Shown here piece after piece: positions 22,880-29,625 of a DNA stretch of 32,859 nt (positions are counted from its first letter, which is position 1; every line of letters begins with the position of its first letter). The notes beneath the pieces are model-generated. The model saw only the letters and a list, made by a program, of their open reading frames with translations. It searched no databases and was not told the origin of the DNA. A program made the translations under genes and the position numbers. The DNA comes from Candidatus Woesearchaeota archaeon (GTDB taxonomy: Archaea; Nanobdellota; Nanobdellia; Woesearchaeales; CALCXY01), in assembly GCA_937906345.1 (NCBI GenBank), contig CALCXY010000061.1, positions 1 through 32,859 of the forward strand. The letters run 5' to 3'.

Positions 22880-23727
22880 TGTGATTCCTCCATAATTTTA
22901 CTATTTAACTCAATAATATGAGCTGGTAATTCAAGAAAATCTTCAGGAGTAACTATTACATGATTATTTGTAAGAGGTTCTGTTACATCATTATCATTTT
23001 TAGCAATATAAATAATTCCAACTCGAATATCCTGTTCTCTATACTCATCTATTAATATCTCTGCCTTTTCCCTATTTCTTCTTCCTTGAATAGGACCTGT
23101 AACAATATATAACCATGACTCTTCAGCATTACCTCCAAATTGATCTTCTAATAATTCTAAAGCAGTATCTAATCTTTGGTGTACTCCAATTCCTTTTTTC
23201 ATTACTCCATTTATAGTTGCATTGTATTCAAAATCTTGATCTTGAATAACCCATAAATCTTTATCAAATGCTCCAATCCATGTTTCTGTATTAGGTAAAT
23301 CATGCATTGCATGATATAAACTCTCTACTGTAAATTCGATTGGAAAACCACTACTAAGTTTTCTCACTGAAGCACAATTTGAATATAATAATCCTAATTC
23401 AATTTTCTTTTTTTGATAATTTGGTTCAAGTTTTTGTTCAGGTAAAATAGGTTCATTTAAACGATCTCTAACTAAATTTTCTGCTAAAACAGGAACATCT
23501 ATTTCATTCCCACTTAAACTTGAATCTAAATAAGAATGAACTATTTCACTAAATTGCCCTCTTAACTGTTCTCCAGTTTGTTCAGCTTCAGAACGTATTA
23601 AATGATGTGTAGGTCGAGTTGTTGCTTGAATTACACTCTGAGAAAGATTTAAGTATCTCGTAGCATAAGCTATACCTGCTACACCTAATCCTATTGCTAA
23701 ATTGAAACCAATTATTGCTGATGACAT
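22876..23727 (-). CDS. Operon gene 2: membrane-anchored vWA-like protein with degenerate MIDAS
   Basis: This protein has 283 residues. Residues 3-22 (SAIIGFNLAIGLGVAGIAYA) span the membrane. The Arg right after it suggests that the rest lies in the cytoplasm, on the side of the ATPase. Residues 108-250 follow a vWA fold: IELGLLYSNCASV stands where the D-x-S-x-S strand should be, LDTALELLEDQFGG is the usual helix, WLYIVTGPIQGRRN replaces the TDG strand, and DIRVGIIYIAKND is the last core strand. The MIDAS residues are lost, so metal-dependent binding is unlikely. This could be a structural partner of the intact vWA in gene 5. Confidence 0.7.
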   Translation of the reverse strand: MSSAIIGFNLAIGLGVAGIAYATRYLNLSQSVIQATTRPTHHLIRSEAEQTGEQLRGQFSEIVHSYLDSSLSGNEIDVPVLAENLVRDRLNEPILPEQKLEPNYQKKKIELGLLYSNCASVRKLSSGFPIEFTVESLYHAMHDLPNTETWIGAFDKDLWVIQDQDFEYNATINGVMKKGIGVHQRLDTALELLEDQFGGNAEESWLYIVTGPIQGRRNREKAEILIDEYREQDIRVGIIYIAKNDNDVTEPLTNNHVIVTPEDFLELPAHIIELNSKIMEESQ

Positions 23728-23757
23728 TTTATCAAAATATAATTAAAATAATATTAA

Positions 23758-25023
23758 TTATTTTAAATCAATATTATTTATAGTACCCCAATGACTATGT
23801 AAAACCTCATGAATAATTGCTTTACAATCCTCTGCAAATTGTTTTACAACTCGTTTTCTAGTTAAATTTTGTTGTAAAGTTAAAGGGACATAAATAATAT
23901 CTTCTACTACATTTCTATAATCCCTTTCAGTCATTTGAGAATGATAAAGAACATTCATTCGCTCCATCCAATCTTTAGCTGTATCAGGAACTTTAGTCCA
24001 TGCAGGTTTATGAAAATGTTTAGACCCTACACCATCCCCATTTGTATCAGGTTCTCTAAATGTAGTATTTTTCCAAGCTCCTTTGACACTTCCCATTTCA
24101 TCATAAGATTCTCGGAGTCTCCTAAAATATCCTTTTATAGGAGAACCCCCATCTTTATGTAGATTTACATATTTTTTCATACAAATATAAAGATCAGATG
24201 CAAAATCATTTAATGCTTTATCTAAATCAGCAGATCTTACCTCAGGTTTTAACCTAACAGGTTTATATTTATCTGGTAATTCAGGTTTTACAGTTGTTAC
24301 ACCCCTATTATAATTTCTTAAATCTGTTTTATATTGTAAAACATCGTTTAATAAATCTCTATCAGTTTGATCTACAAATCTTACCGCAACAAATCGTCTT
24401 TTAAACGCTGGATCTAATGGTGTTGGAACATAAGTCATATTTCCACTCACAATCAATTTATGGTTTAACCAATCTAAGGCTACAACTCCTTCATGAGTAT
24501 CGAAATCTTCATCTTTTCCTTGGAAAATATTATATAAGGATCGAAGTGTTTTTGGAGTACAATTTTGTACCTCATCAATAAACATTAATCCTTTAAATAA
24601 TTCAGCAGTAGTATAATGGCTAGGTCTATCTACAATTCTTTGTAGACCCTCTTTAGTTACTTCAGTTCCTGTTCTTGTAAGAAAATCTCTTAATTTTCGA
24701 TCTTCACTACCTGTAATTTTTGATCGATGAATTCCTAATTCATGTGCCAAATTTTCAGCAACCATAGTTTTTCCTGTATTAGTTTCTCCATCTAATAATA
24801 TAGGAATTTTAAAATCTGATGTACTGTTAACAAGATACCAATAGACCCTATCAGCAACTGATAATGTTTCTGTTTTATCTCTATCTGTTGGATGAACATC
24901 TAATTTTTGGAAATAAGGAAAAGTATTTTCTTCTGGAACATATCTTGGTTCAATAATTCCTGAGTTATGTACCCAATCTAACCATCTCTGAGTAGGTCCT
25001 CTAGTATCTTGCTTTTTTGCCAT
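23758..25023 (-). CDS. Operon gene 1: MoxR-type AAA+ ATPase
   Basis: This 421-residue cytoplasmic ATPase has Walker A G79-ETNTGK-T86, Walker B LMFIDE (146-151), sensor 1 N195 in LIVSGNMTYV, and the arginine finger in DPAFKRRF (203-211). These match the MoxR/CbbQ/GvpN clade, whose members remodel or load metal into vWA-domain partners. The C-terminal 200 residues form a helical lid with a family-specific insert (about 310-345). The gene heads the operon. Transcription would start near 25061 from a TATA box (25084-25092), and an SD-like GGTGGT lies 6 nt before the ATG. The last 30 nt before gene 2 contain no terminator. Confidence 0.88.
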   Translation of the reverse strand: MAKKQDTRGPTQRWLDWVHNSGIIEPRYVPEENTFPYFQKLDVHPTDRDKTETLSVADRVYWYLVNSTSDFKIPILLDGETNTGKTMVAENLAHELGIHRSKITGSEDRKLRDFLTRTGTEVTKEGLQRIVDRPSHYTTAELFKGLMFIDEVQNCTPKTLRSLYNIFQGKDEDFDTHEGVVALDWLNHKLIVSGNMTYVPTPLDPAFKRRFVAVRFVDQTDRDLLNDVLQYKTDLRNYNRGVTTVKPELPDKYKPVRLKPEVRSADLDKALNDFASDLYICMKKYVNLHKDGGSPIKGYFRRLRESYDEMGSVKGAWKNTTFREPDTNGDGVGSKHFHKPAWTKVPDTAKDWMERMNVLYHSQMTERDYRNVVEDIIYVPLTLQQNLTRKRVVKQFAEDCKAIIHEVLHSHWGTINNIDLK

Positions 25024-25040
25024 TCTATTACCACCATATT

Positions 25041-25056
25041 ACTCCTAAATAGGAGT
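25041..25056 (-). promoter_or_regulatory. Palindrome in the leader of the MoxR-vWA operon
   Basis: ACTCCTA and TAGGAGT form a perfect 7-bp inverted repeat around AA. It starts about 5 nt after the predicted RNA start (TATA box minus-strand GATTTATAAAGGG, 25083-25093). It could be an operator, or a hairpin whose GGAG strand mimics a ribosome site next to the real GGTGGT at 25030-25035. Confidence 0.45.
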
Positions 25057-25168
25057 TATATTAAAAAAATCAAAATGTTGCCCTTTATAAATCTTTGCTT
25101 TTAGTACTACTCAAAAGTGATAAAATAAAGGGGAAACCCCTATATATAGGTAAATCATTCCTAAAACC

Positions 25169-25699
25169 ATGCAATATATAATAGAAAACTTAGAACCAAA
25201 ACTCTCAAAATGGTGTATTTTAGAGTATTCTCACATAATTAAAATAGTAAAAAATCCTTTATTTACTAATATAAAACCAACAAATAAACTAAAAGCAGAG
25301 CAAAAATCAACACCAGTTAAAAAATTAAACTTGAAAAACGCTTGTATACTTGATCCAAACGCAAAAAAAACATTAACACCAAGCGATAAATTTGATTACC
25401 TCATATTTGGAGGCATCTTAGGAGATGATCCTCCTCAAAAAAGAACCAATCTAATAAATATGAAGGCTGAAAAAAGGAATTTAGGCAAAGAACAAATGTC
25501 AACAGATACAGCAGTATTAGTAGCAAAACTCATCACAGAAGGAACTCCCTTAGAAAACCTTAAATTCAAGGATGAAATAGAGATTCCCATGCAAGATAAC
25601 GAGTCTGTTATCTTACCCTTTAGATATTTAATTGAAAACAACAAACCAGTATTAGCAGAGGGTTTAATTGAATACTTAAAGAAAAAACAGAGTTTCTAA
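25169..25699 (+). CDS. DUF431/Sfm1-family SPOUT methyltransferase
   Basis: This 176-residue protein has the hallmark DUF431 motifs: FDYLIFGGILGDDPPQKRT (75-93), RNLGKEQMSTDTAVLVAKLI (103-122) and LPFRYLIENNKP near the end. The fold is SPOUT with a SAM-binding knot at the C-terminus. Yeast Sfm1 methylates an arginine of ribosomal protein uS3, and archaeal members are predicted protein or RNA methyltransferases. The gene is divergent from the MoxR-vWA operon. Its last 63 nt are repeated at 26406-26468 on the other side of the RHH/PIN module, which suggests integration into its 3' end. The length looks complete. Confidence 0.85.
   Translation: MQYIIENLEPKLSKWCILEYSHIIKIVKNPLFTNIKPTNKLKAEQKSTPVKKLNLKNACILDPNAKKTLTPSDKFDYLIFGGILGDDPPQKRTNLINMKAEKRNLGKEQMSTDTAVLVAKLITEGTPLENLKFKDEIEIPMQDNESVILPFRYLIENNKPVLAEGLIEYLKKKQSF
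25636..25698 (+). repeat. 3' end of the DUF431 gene, copy 1 of a direct repeat
   Basis: This 63-nt stretch codes for the last residues (NNKPVLAEGLIEYLKKKQSF and stop) and matches 26406-26468 at 56 of 63 positions with no gaps. All differences but one Gln/Lys change are silent, so both copies come from functional genes. Confidence 0.85.
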
Positions 25700-25711
25700 T
25701 TCGAAACATTT

Positions 25712-25738
25712 AAATATGTAAACGTATTACACATATTT
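25712..25738 (+). promoter_or_regulatory. Imperfect palindromic operator of the RHH/PIN module
   Basis: AAATATGT and ACATATTT flank a centre that itself reads GTAA...TTAC. It begins within the TATA-like TTTAAATA (about 25709-25716) and so covers promoter and start site. It is the expected place for the RHH antitoxin. The SD site GGAGG follows at 25753-25757. Confidence 0.45.
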
Positions 25739-25765
25739 TAACATAATATACTGGAGGCTATAAAA

Positions 25766-25996
25766 ATGGTATCTGTAACATTAGCAGTTCCAAAGGAACT
25801 CAAACAAAAAATGGATAAATTCCCTGAAATGAACTGGAGTGAAATTGCAAGGCAGGCATTTAATGAGAGGATTGCTGATTTGCAATTTATTAACAAAATA
25901 AAATCTAAGAGTACATTAACAGAGGCTGATGCTCTTAGGATGGGAAAAGCTGTTAGCAAAGCTGTAAGTGATAGATATAGAAAATTAGCTGGATAA
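25766..25996 (+). CDS. vapB: Ribbon-helix-helix antitoxin (VapB-like)
   Basis: This 76-residue protein starts with an RHH domain: the DNA-contacting strand VSVTLAVPKELKQKM, then FPEMNWSEIARQAFNERI. The C-terminal helix (TLTEADALRMGKAVSKAVSDRYRKLAG) would block the PIN toxin. A clear SD, GGAGG at 25753-25757, fixes the start. The toxin ATG follows its stop by 1 nt. It differs in family from the AbrB-type VapB at the left end of the window. Confidence 0.85.
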   Translation: MVSVTLAVPKELKQKMDKFPEMNWSEIARQAFNERIADLQFINKIKSKSTLTEADALRMGKAVSKAVSDRYRKLAG

Positions 25997-25997
25997 G

Positions 25998-26399
25998 ATG
26001 AAAATTATAGTAGATGCAAATATCCTATTCGCAGCTTTAATCAAAGAAAATGTAAGTTATGATATACTCTACGAGAAAAGATTTAATTTCTTTACTCCAG
26101 AATATATATTCACAGAATTCACTAAGCATAAAGAAGAGATATTGTCAAAAACTGATCGTACAAGTGAGGAATTTTATAGAACCCTCAAAATTTTAAAAAG
26201 AAAAATATCAATAATTTCATTAAAAGACATAACTCCTTTCTTATCTGAAGCAGAAAAAACCTCTCCGGATAAAGATGACATTGTTTATATTGCTAGTGCA
26301 TTTAAGCTAAATTGCCATATCTGGTCAAATGACAAAAATCTAAAAGAAAAGCAAAATAAAATAAAAGTTTATAATACCGAAGAGATTATGAAATTGTAA
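25998..26399 (+). CDS. vapC: PIN-domain toxin (VapC-like)
   Basis: This 133-residue PIN nuclease carries acidic residues D6 (IIVDANILFAAL), E40 (PEYIFTEF), D91 to D94 (TSPDKDDIVYIA) and D112 (IWSNDKNL), in the usual order and spacing. It resembles the stand-alone archaeal PIN group in which catalysis of RNA cleavage needs Mg2+ held by these residues. It is coupled to the RHH antitoxin and immediately followed by the repeated DUF431 gene end. Confidence 0.85.
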   Translation: MKIIVDANILFAALIKENVSYDILYEKRFNFFTPEYIFTEFTKHKEEILSKTDRTSEEFYRTLKILKRKISIISLKDITPFLSEAEKTSPDKDDIVYIASAFKLNCHIWSNDKNLKEKQNKIKVYNTEEIMKL

Positions 26400-26405
26400 A
26401 TGAAC

Positions 26406-26468
26406 AAACAACAAACCAGTATTAGCAGAAGGATTAATTGAATACTTAAAAAAGAAGAAGAGTTTTTA
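26406..26468 (+). repeat. 3' end of a DUF431 gene, copy 2 (orphan)
   Basis: This segment reads as NNKPVLAEGLIEYLKKKKSF plus TAG but is not attached to any gene start. It is probably the displaced original end of the DUF431 gene, with the RHH/PIN module and a replacement gene end inserted before it. See 25636-25698. Confidence 0.85.
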
Positions 26469-26483
26469 GTTTATCTACTAGAT

Positions 26484-27101
26484 TCATTCCTCAAGTAGAC
26501 TAAACTCTCTCAATAGCAAAAAAGGTGCGTTTCTATCAGGAGTTAATTCCACATTTTTAGGTAAACGGTCTAAAGCAACAGTCAAAGACCCAAATTCAAT
26601 AGAAGAGGGTGAATTTTGCGAAAACAACATTTTTATTTCATAGATTGCCCTGCCAGGAGTTTCATCCAAATTAGTATAAGGAAAAGGTTTAATACCCATA
26701 ACTGTAAGAAAATCTGGAGGCAATTTTTGATCACGTCTCCAAATTCTACTTTCTGTTAATTCATTCACCATATAAATATCAGGGATGGTAATGGATGTAT
26801 CTACTGATTCAGGCATTCCAAACTCTAAGCGTATCCTTTGTCCGCAAAGGCTTTCACCAAAAAAATTTGCAAAAACTTCATTATATTGATCTTGACTAAA
26901 ATTCCTTATAAAAGAAAAATATTTTACCTCTTTTTCCAAAAACCGATCCCATCCCTCCTGTCCTAAGACAGGGATTAGTCGAAAAGTATAAGAACCCTCT
27001 GGATCTTGAATTGATCGATCTATGTGATAAACATTTGAAAATTTTTTAATGTCATCATCTCCAGGAATAACTACACAGCTTTCAGTTTGTTGAACTGACA
27101 T
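26484..27101 (-). CDS. Unknown soluble protein
   Basis: This 205-residue protein has no signal or membrane segment. It has a mixed composition with strands (YTFRLIPVLG, RIRLEFGMPES, SITIPDIYMV, AIYEIKMLF) and few helices, and ends FLLLREFSLLEE. I recognise no family and no active-site motif. A TATA-like TTATAAAAC centred near 27124 is 23 nt upstream of the ATG, so it is probably expressed on its own. It is divergent from the PEP mobile-domain gene. Confidence 0.6.
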   Translation of the reverse strand: MSVQQTESCVVIPGDDDIKKFSNVYHIDRSIQDPEGSYTFRLIPVLGQEGWDRFLEKEVKYFSFIRNFSQDQYNEVFANFFGESLCGQRIRLEFGMPESVDTSITIPDIYMVNELTESRIWRRDQKLPPDFLTVMGIKPFPYTNLDETPGRAIYEIKMLFSQNSPSSIEFGSLTVALDRLPKNVELTPDRNAPFLLLREFSLLEE

Positions 27102-27184
27102 ACTGAAAAAGAAAACAGAAAAGTTTTATAATATTATCGATTTTTAAAGCAACATTTTTATAAAGCATTCCATTATTTTTTCTT

Positions 27185-28492
27185 ATGATATGTTTTAAAA
27201 TGAACAAACAACAAATAATCAAAAAAATAAACGAATTTACTTGGGAGCCTTGGCTAGAAAGACGCTTTGATCCATTTGTAACAAGTTTTTTTATGGAATG
27301 CTCTAATATTAAATGGTCTAAACACATCAATGTAGATCCAATTCAGCTTGATGCAGTTGCTTACCAAGATGATCAATGGTATCAATCAAAAAAAGTCTAT
27401 GATTTAAACATACCAAGAATAGAAACATGGCTAAAAAGATCTTCTATCTTTGAATTATCAAAAAATAATAACTTATTTTACAAAAAAGCAAAGCAAAGAA
27501 TTCTGCAACTAAACAAAGAAACAATTGATATCATAAAAAGATTTGAAGAAGTATTTGATATTCTCAGAGAAGCAACAATGTATGTCTATGCAACTCATCC
27601 TATTGAAGAATATTACACGAGAAAACTTAACAAAGAAGTTCCTAAATATGTAAAAAAAGATATTGATAAATTTATTGGCGATGCTTCCTTTCCAATAAAA
27701 AAGAATAAACATTATTATTTTGAACAAGCTATGAGAAACCAGGAATCTCCTAAAAAAATAGCTGAAGAGTTTGGTTGGATCAAATGCAGGTTTGCTTTTG
27801 TTGAACCATTTACTGAAGATGAAATTAAAGACCAAATGAAAAACCTTGCACATTCCGAAGAACCAAAACAAATTGAAATACCAAAACCTTTGCAAGAATT
27901 ATTCAAAGAAGTAAAAGAACTTGTTTATCTTAGAACAGCAAGAACAGATGTTTTGTATGAATTACTTTTCCTAAGCAGACCAATTTTAATAGAAACAGCT
28001 AAACATTATAATATGACATTGCAAGAATTAAAAAATTGCACTGGACAAAGTCTAATTAAAGGAAAACCTGACAAGTATAATGATGATTATTGTGCATTAG
28101 GCTATAAAGATGATTTTTTCTTTTCAAATGAAAAGTTTATAACACATATTAAAAAAAATACAAGTAATGAAGTAAAGGGTATTATCGCTCAAACTGGTAA
28201 AGTAGCAGGAATCGTAAAAATATTGAAAGGAGTAGAAGATTTAGATAAAGTAAAGAAAGGTGATATCTTAGTTACTCAAATGACTTTTCCAAGTTTCTTA
28301 CCTGCAATGAATCGTGCTGCTGCCTTTATCACAGATGAAGGAGGCATAACCTGTCACGCAGCTATTGTTGCTAGAGAAATGAAAAAACCTTGTATAATTG
28401 GAACTAAGAATGCTACTAAAGTTTTAAAAGATGGTATGAAAGTTGAAGTTAATGCTGATGATGGACTCGTTAAAATAATAAAATTAAAATAA
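27185..28492 (+). CDS. PEP-utilising-enzyme mobile-domain protein (short form)
   Basis: The C-terminal about 90 residues are the swivelling phosphohistidine domain of PEP synthase/PPDK-type enzymes: GDILVTQMTFPSFLPAMNRA, then DEGGITCHAAIVAREMKKP with the phospho-accepting His in TCHAA, and CIIGTKNATKVLKDG. The N-terminal 340 residues are helical and charged, without the ATP-grasp or the PEP-binding barrel of full enzymes (about 750-850 residues). It probably passes phosphate as part of another reaction, or acts with separate subunits. The TATA centre near 27160 favours ATG 27185, and ATG 27200 is an alternative. Confidence 0.8.
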   Translation: MICFKMNKQQIIKKINEFTWEPWLERRFDPFVTSFFMECSNIKWSKHINVDPIQLDAVAYQDDQWYQSKKVYDLNIPRIETWLKRSSIFELSKNNNLFYKKAKQRILQLNKETIDIIKRFEEVFDILREATMYVYATHPIEEYYTRKLNKEVPKYVKKDIDKFIGDASFPIKKNKHYYFEQAMRNQESPKKIAEEFGWIKCRFAFVEPFTEDEIKDQMKNLAHSEEPKQIEIPKPLQELFKEVKELVYLRTARTDVLYELLFLSRPILIETAKHYNMTLQELKNCTGQSLIKGKPDKYNDDYCALGYKDDFFFSNEKFITHIKKNTSNEVKGIIAQTGKVAGIVKILKGVEDLDKVKKGDILVTQMTFPSFLPAMNRAAAFITDEGGITCHAAIVAREMKKPCIIGTKNATKVLKDGMKVEVNADDGLVKIIKLK

Positions 28493-28684
28493 AATTCCTA
28501 GCCTATATAATGCAGATCCCATCCATACTATAAATACAATGTAAGATAGAGCAAATGCCCAATGCAGTGGAATACCCTTCCAAAAATGATGTGTTTTTTT
28601 GCTATGATACATTGCTGTTGCAGTCATTATAGCATATCCTAAACAGTCTAGAACCAATAAATACCAAATTATTCTTTCTATCAT
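28484..28684 (-). CDS. Small two-span membrane protein
   Basis: The 66 residues form two spans (IIWYLLVLDCLGYAIMTATAM and WAFALSYIVFIVWMGSALY) with a His/Lys loop (YHSKKTHHFWKGIPLH) between them. An SD-like GAGGGGAAGAT stands directly before the ATG. Its 3' end overlaps the end of the convergent PEP-domain gene by 9 nt. Family unknown. Confidence 0.55.
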   Translation of the reverse strand: MIERIIWYLLVLDCLGYAIMTATAMYHSKKTHHFWKGIPLHWAFALSYIVFIVWMGSALYRLGILF

Positions 28685-28826
28685 ATCTTCCCCTCTTTTA
28701 TTATATTGTATTATTCGATTATATAAAGTTTACTTTTAAGAGGATAGAATCCAGATTAATTTAATAGTGATAAATTAGGGAAAACTTTTTAAAAACTATA
28801 TTTTTTTGAACACATTTTAGGTTCTA

Positions 28827-28871
28827 GATTTGCTCCTCTCCCCCTACCTGGTAAGGGGAGAGGAGCAAATC
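28827..28871. repeat. GC-rich perfect hairpin, 17-bp stem
   Basis: GATTTGCTCCTCTCCCC and its exact complement GGGGAGAGGAGCAAATC enclose an 11-nt loop (CTACCTGGTAA) that can itself pair TACC with GGTA. It is the most GC-rich short segment of the intergenic DNA. A TATA-like CTTTTTAAAAACT near 28785-28797 would start an RNA at about 28817, just before it. It may be a small structured RNA, a terminator of the Tyr-rich operon (85 nt after its stop), or a miniature repeat element. The rest of 28685-28955 shows nothing I can name. Confidence 0.6.
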
Positions 28872-28955
28872 AGTCAGTTATGTAAAATATAAAGGAAACA
28901 ACTAGTTTTAATGCGCCGAAAAAAAAGATTATAGGCACAACAGTAAAAAAAGTTA

Positions 28956-29603
28956 CTAATAATACCTTTTACAACTCTTAGAACAAGTATCATAATAATC
29001 ATCATTGATAGGATCATACTTCTCATTACACTCTTCAGAACATCTCTTATGAATTTTATAAAGCAAATAATCTAAATAATCTCCATCATAGTGTAATGCA
29101 AACCTATCATATTTGTATCTATCATCATATCTATAATAATCATAGTATCTGTTATTATAGTAATTATCATAATACCTATGATATCTATTATCTCTGTATC
29201 TTCCATTATCATCGTATTCTTTATCTTTATATCGTTGATAATCATAATAATCTACATACCATCTTTCATCATAAGGAAATCTATCATACCTATACCTGTC
29301 ATAATAATCCCCATCATAATATCCTTGGTATGAATAATAACCCCTATAATCATCATAGTCTCTATCATAGTATTCTGATCTTCTTACTTTACTAAGATGA
29401 CTTGATAAAAGATCATAATCTGGTTGATCAATATAATTATTTGAATTTGTACTTTTCCATTGTCTTTGAGTAGATTCTTCAACTTCGTAAGTAGGTTCTT
29501 CAACAGTTTCAACTGGATCATCATAAACAACATAAGTAATTGCATTAACACTAGCAATAACTAAAAGAAACATTAGAATGAAATTAAATATTCTTCCCCC
29601 CAT
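28956..29603 (-). CDS. Secreted or anchored Tyr/Asp/Arg-rich low-complexity protein
   Basis: I prefer ATG 29603 (215 residues) to the GTG at 29612, since a TATA-like GTTTATTAAAG lies 28 nt upstream. Residues up to about 21 form a signal anchor (FNFILMFLLVIASVNA), followed by TYVVYDDP. The middle is an extraordinary run of Tyr, Asp and Arg (for example RGYYSYQGYYDGDYYDRYRY). About 47 of the residues are Tyr, more than one in five. The end has two Cys pairs (CSEEC and CSKSC) and finishes KRYY. It shares its plan with the next upstream gene, and the two form an operon. Possibly a surface adhesive or cross-linked coat protein, but this is inference. Confidence 0.75.
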   Translation of the reverse strand: MGGRIFNFILMFLLVIASVNAITYVVYDDPVETVEEPTYEVEESTQRQWKSTNSNNYIDQPDYDLLSSHLSKVRRSEYYDRDYDDYRGYYSYQGYYDGDYYDRYRYDRFPYDERWYVDYYDYQRYKDKEYDDNGRYRDNRYHRYYDNYYNNRYYDYYRYDDRYKYDRFALHYDGDYLDYLLYKIHKRCSEECNEKYDPINDDYYDTCSKSCKRYY

Positions 29604-29625
29604 AATAATCACATGTCTTAAATCT

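Noticed and set aside
26398-27215. 18-bp direct repeat (AAATGAACAAACAACAAA) at 26398-26415 and 27198-27215, which could flank the gene at 26484.
   Set aside because: Ten of the bases belong to the DUF431 gene-end repeat and the rest is A-rich. The match is likely accidental in this composition.
29096-29395. Plus-strand frame rich in His, Tyr, Ile and Asn.
   Set aside because: It is the exact antisense of the Tyr/Asp-rich protein, whose biased codons (GAT, TAT) produce it.
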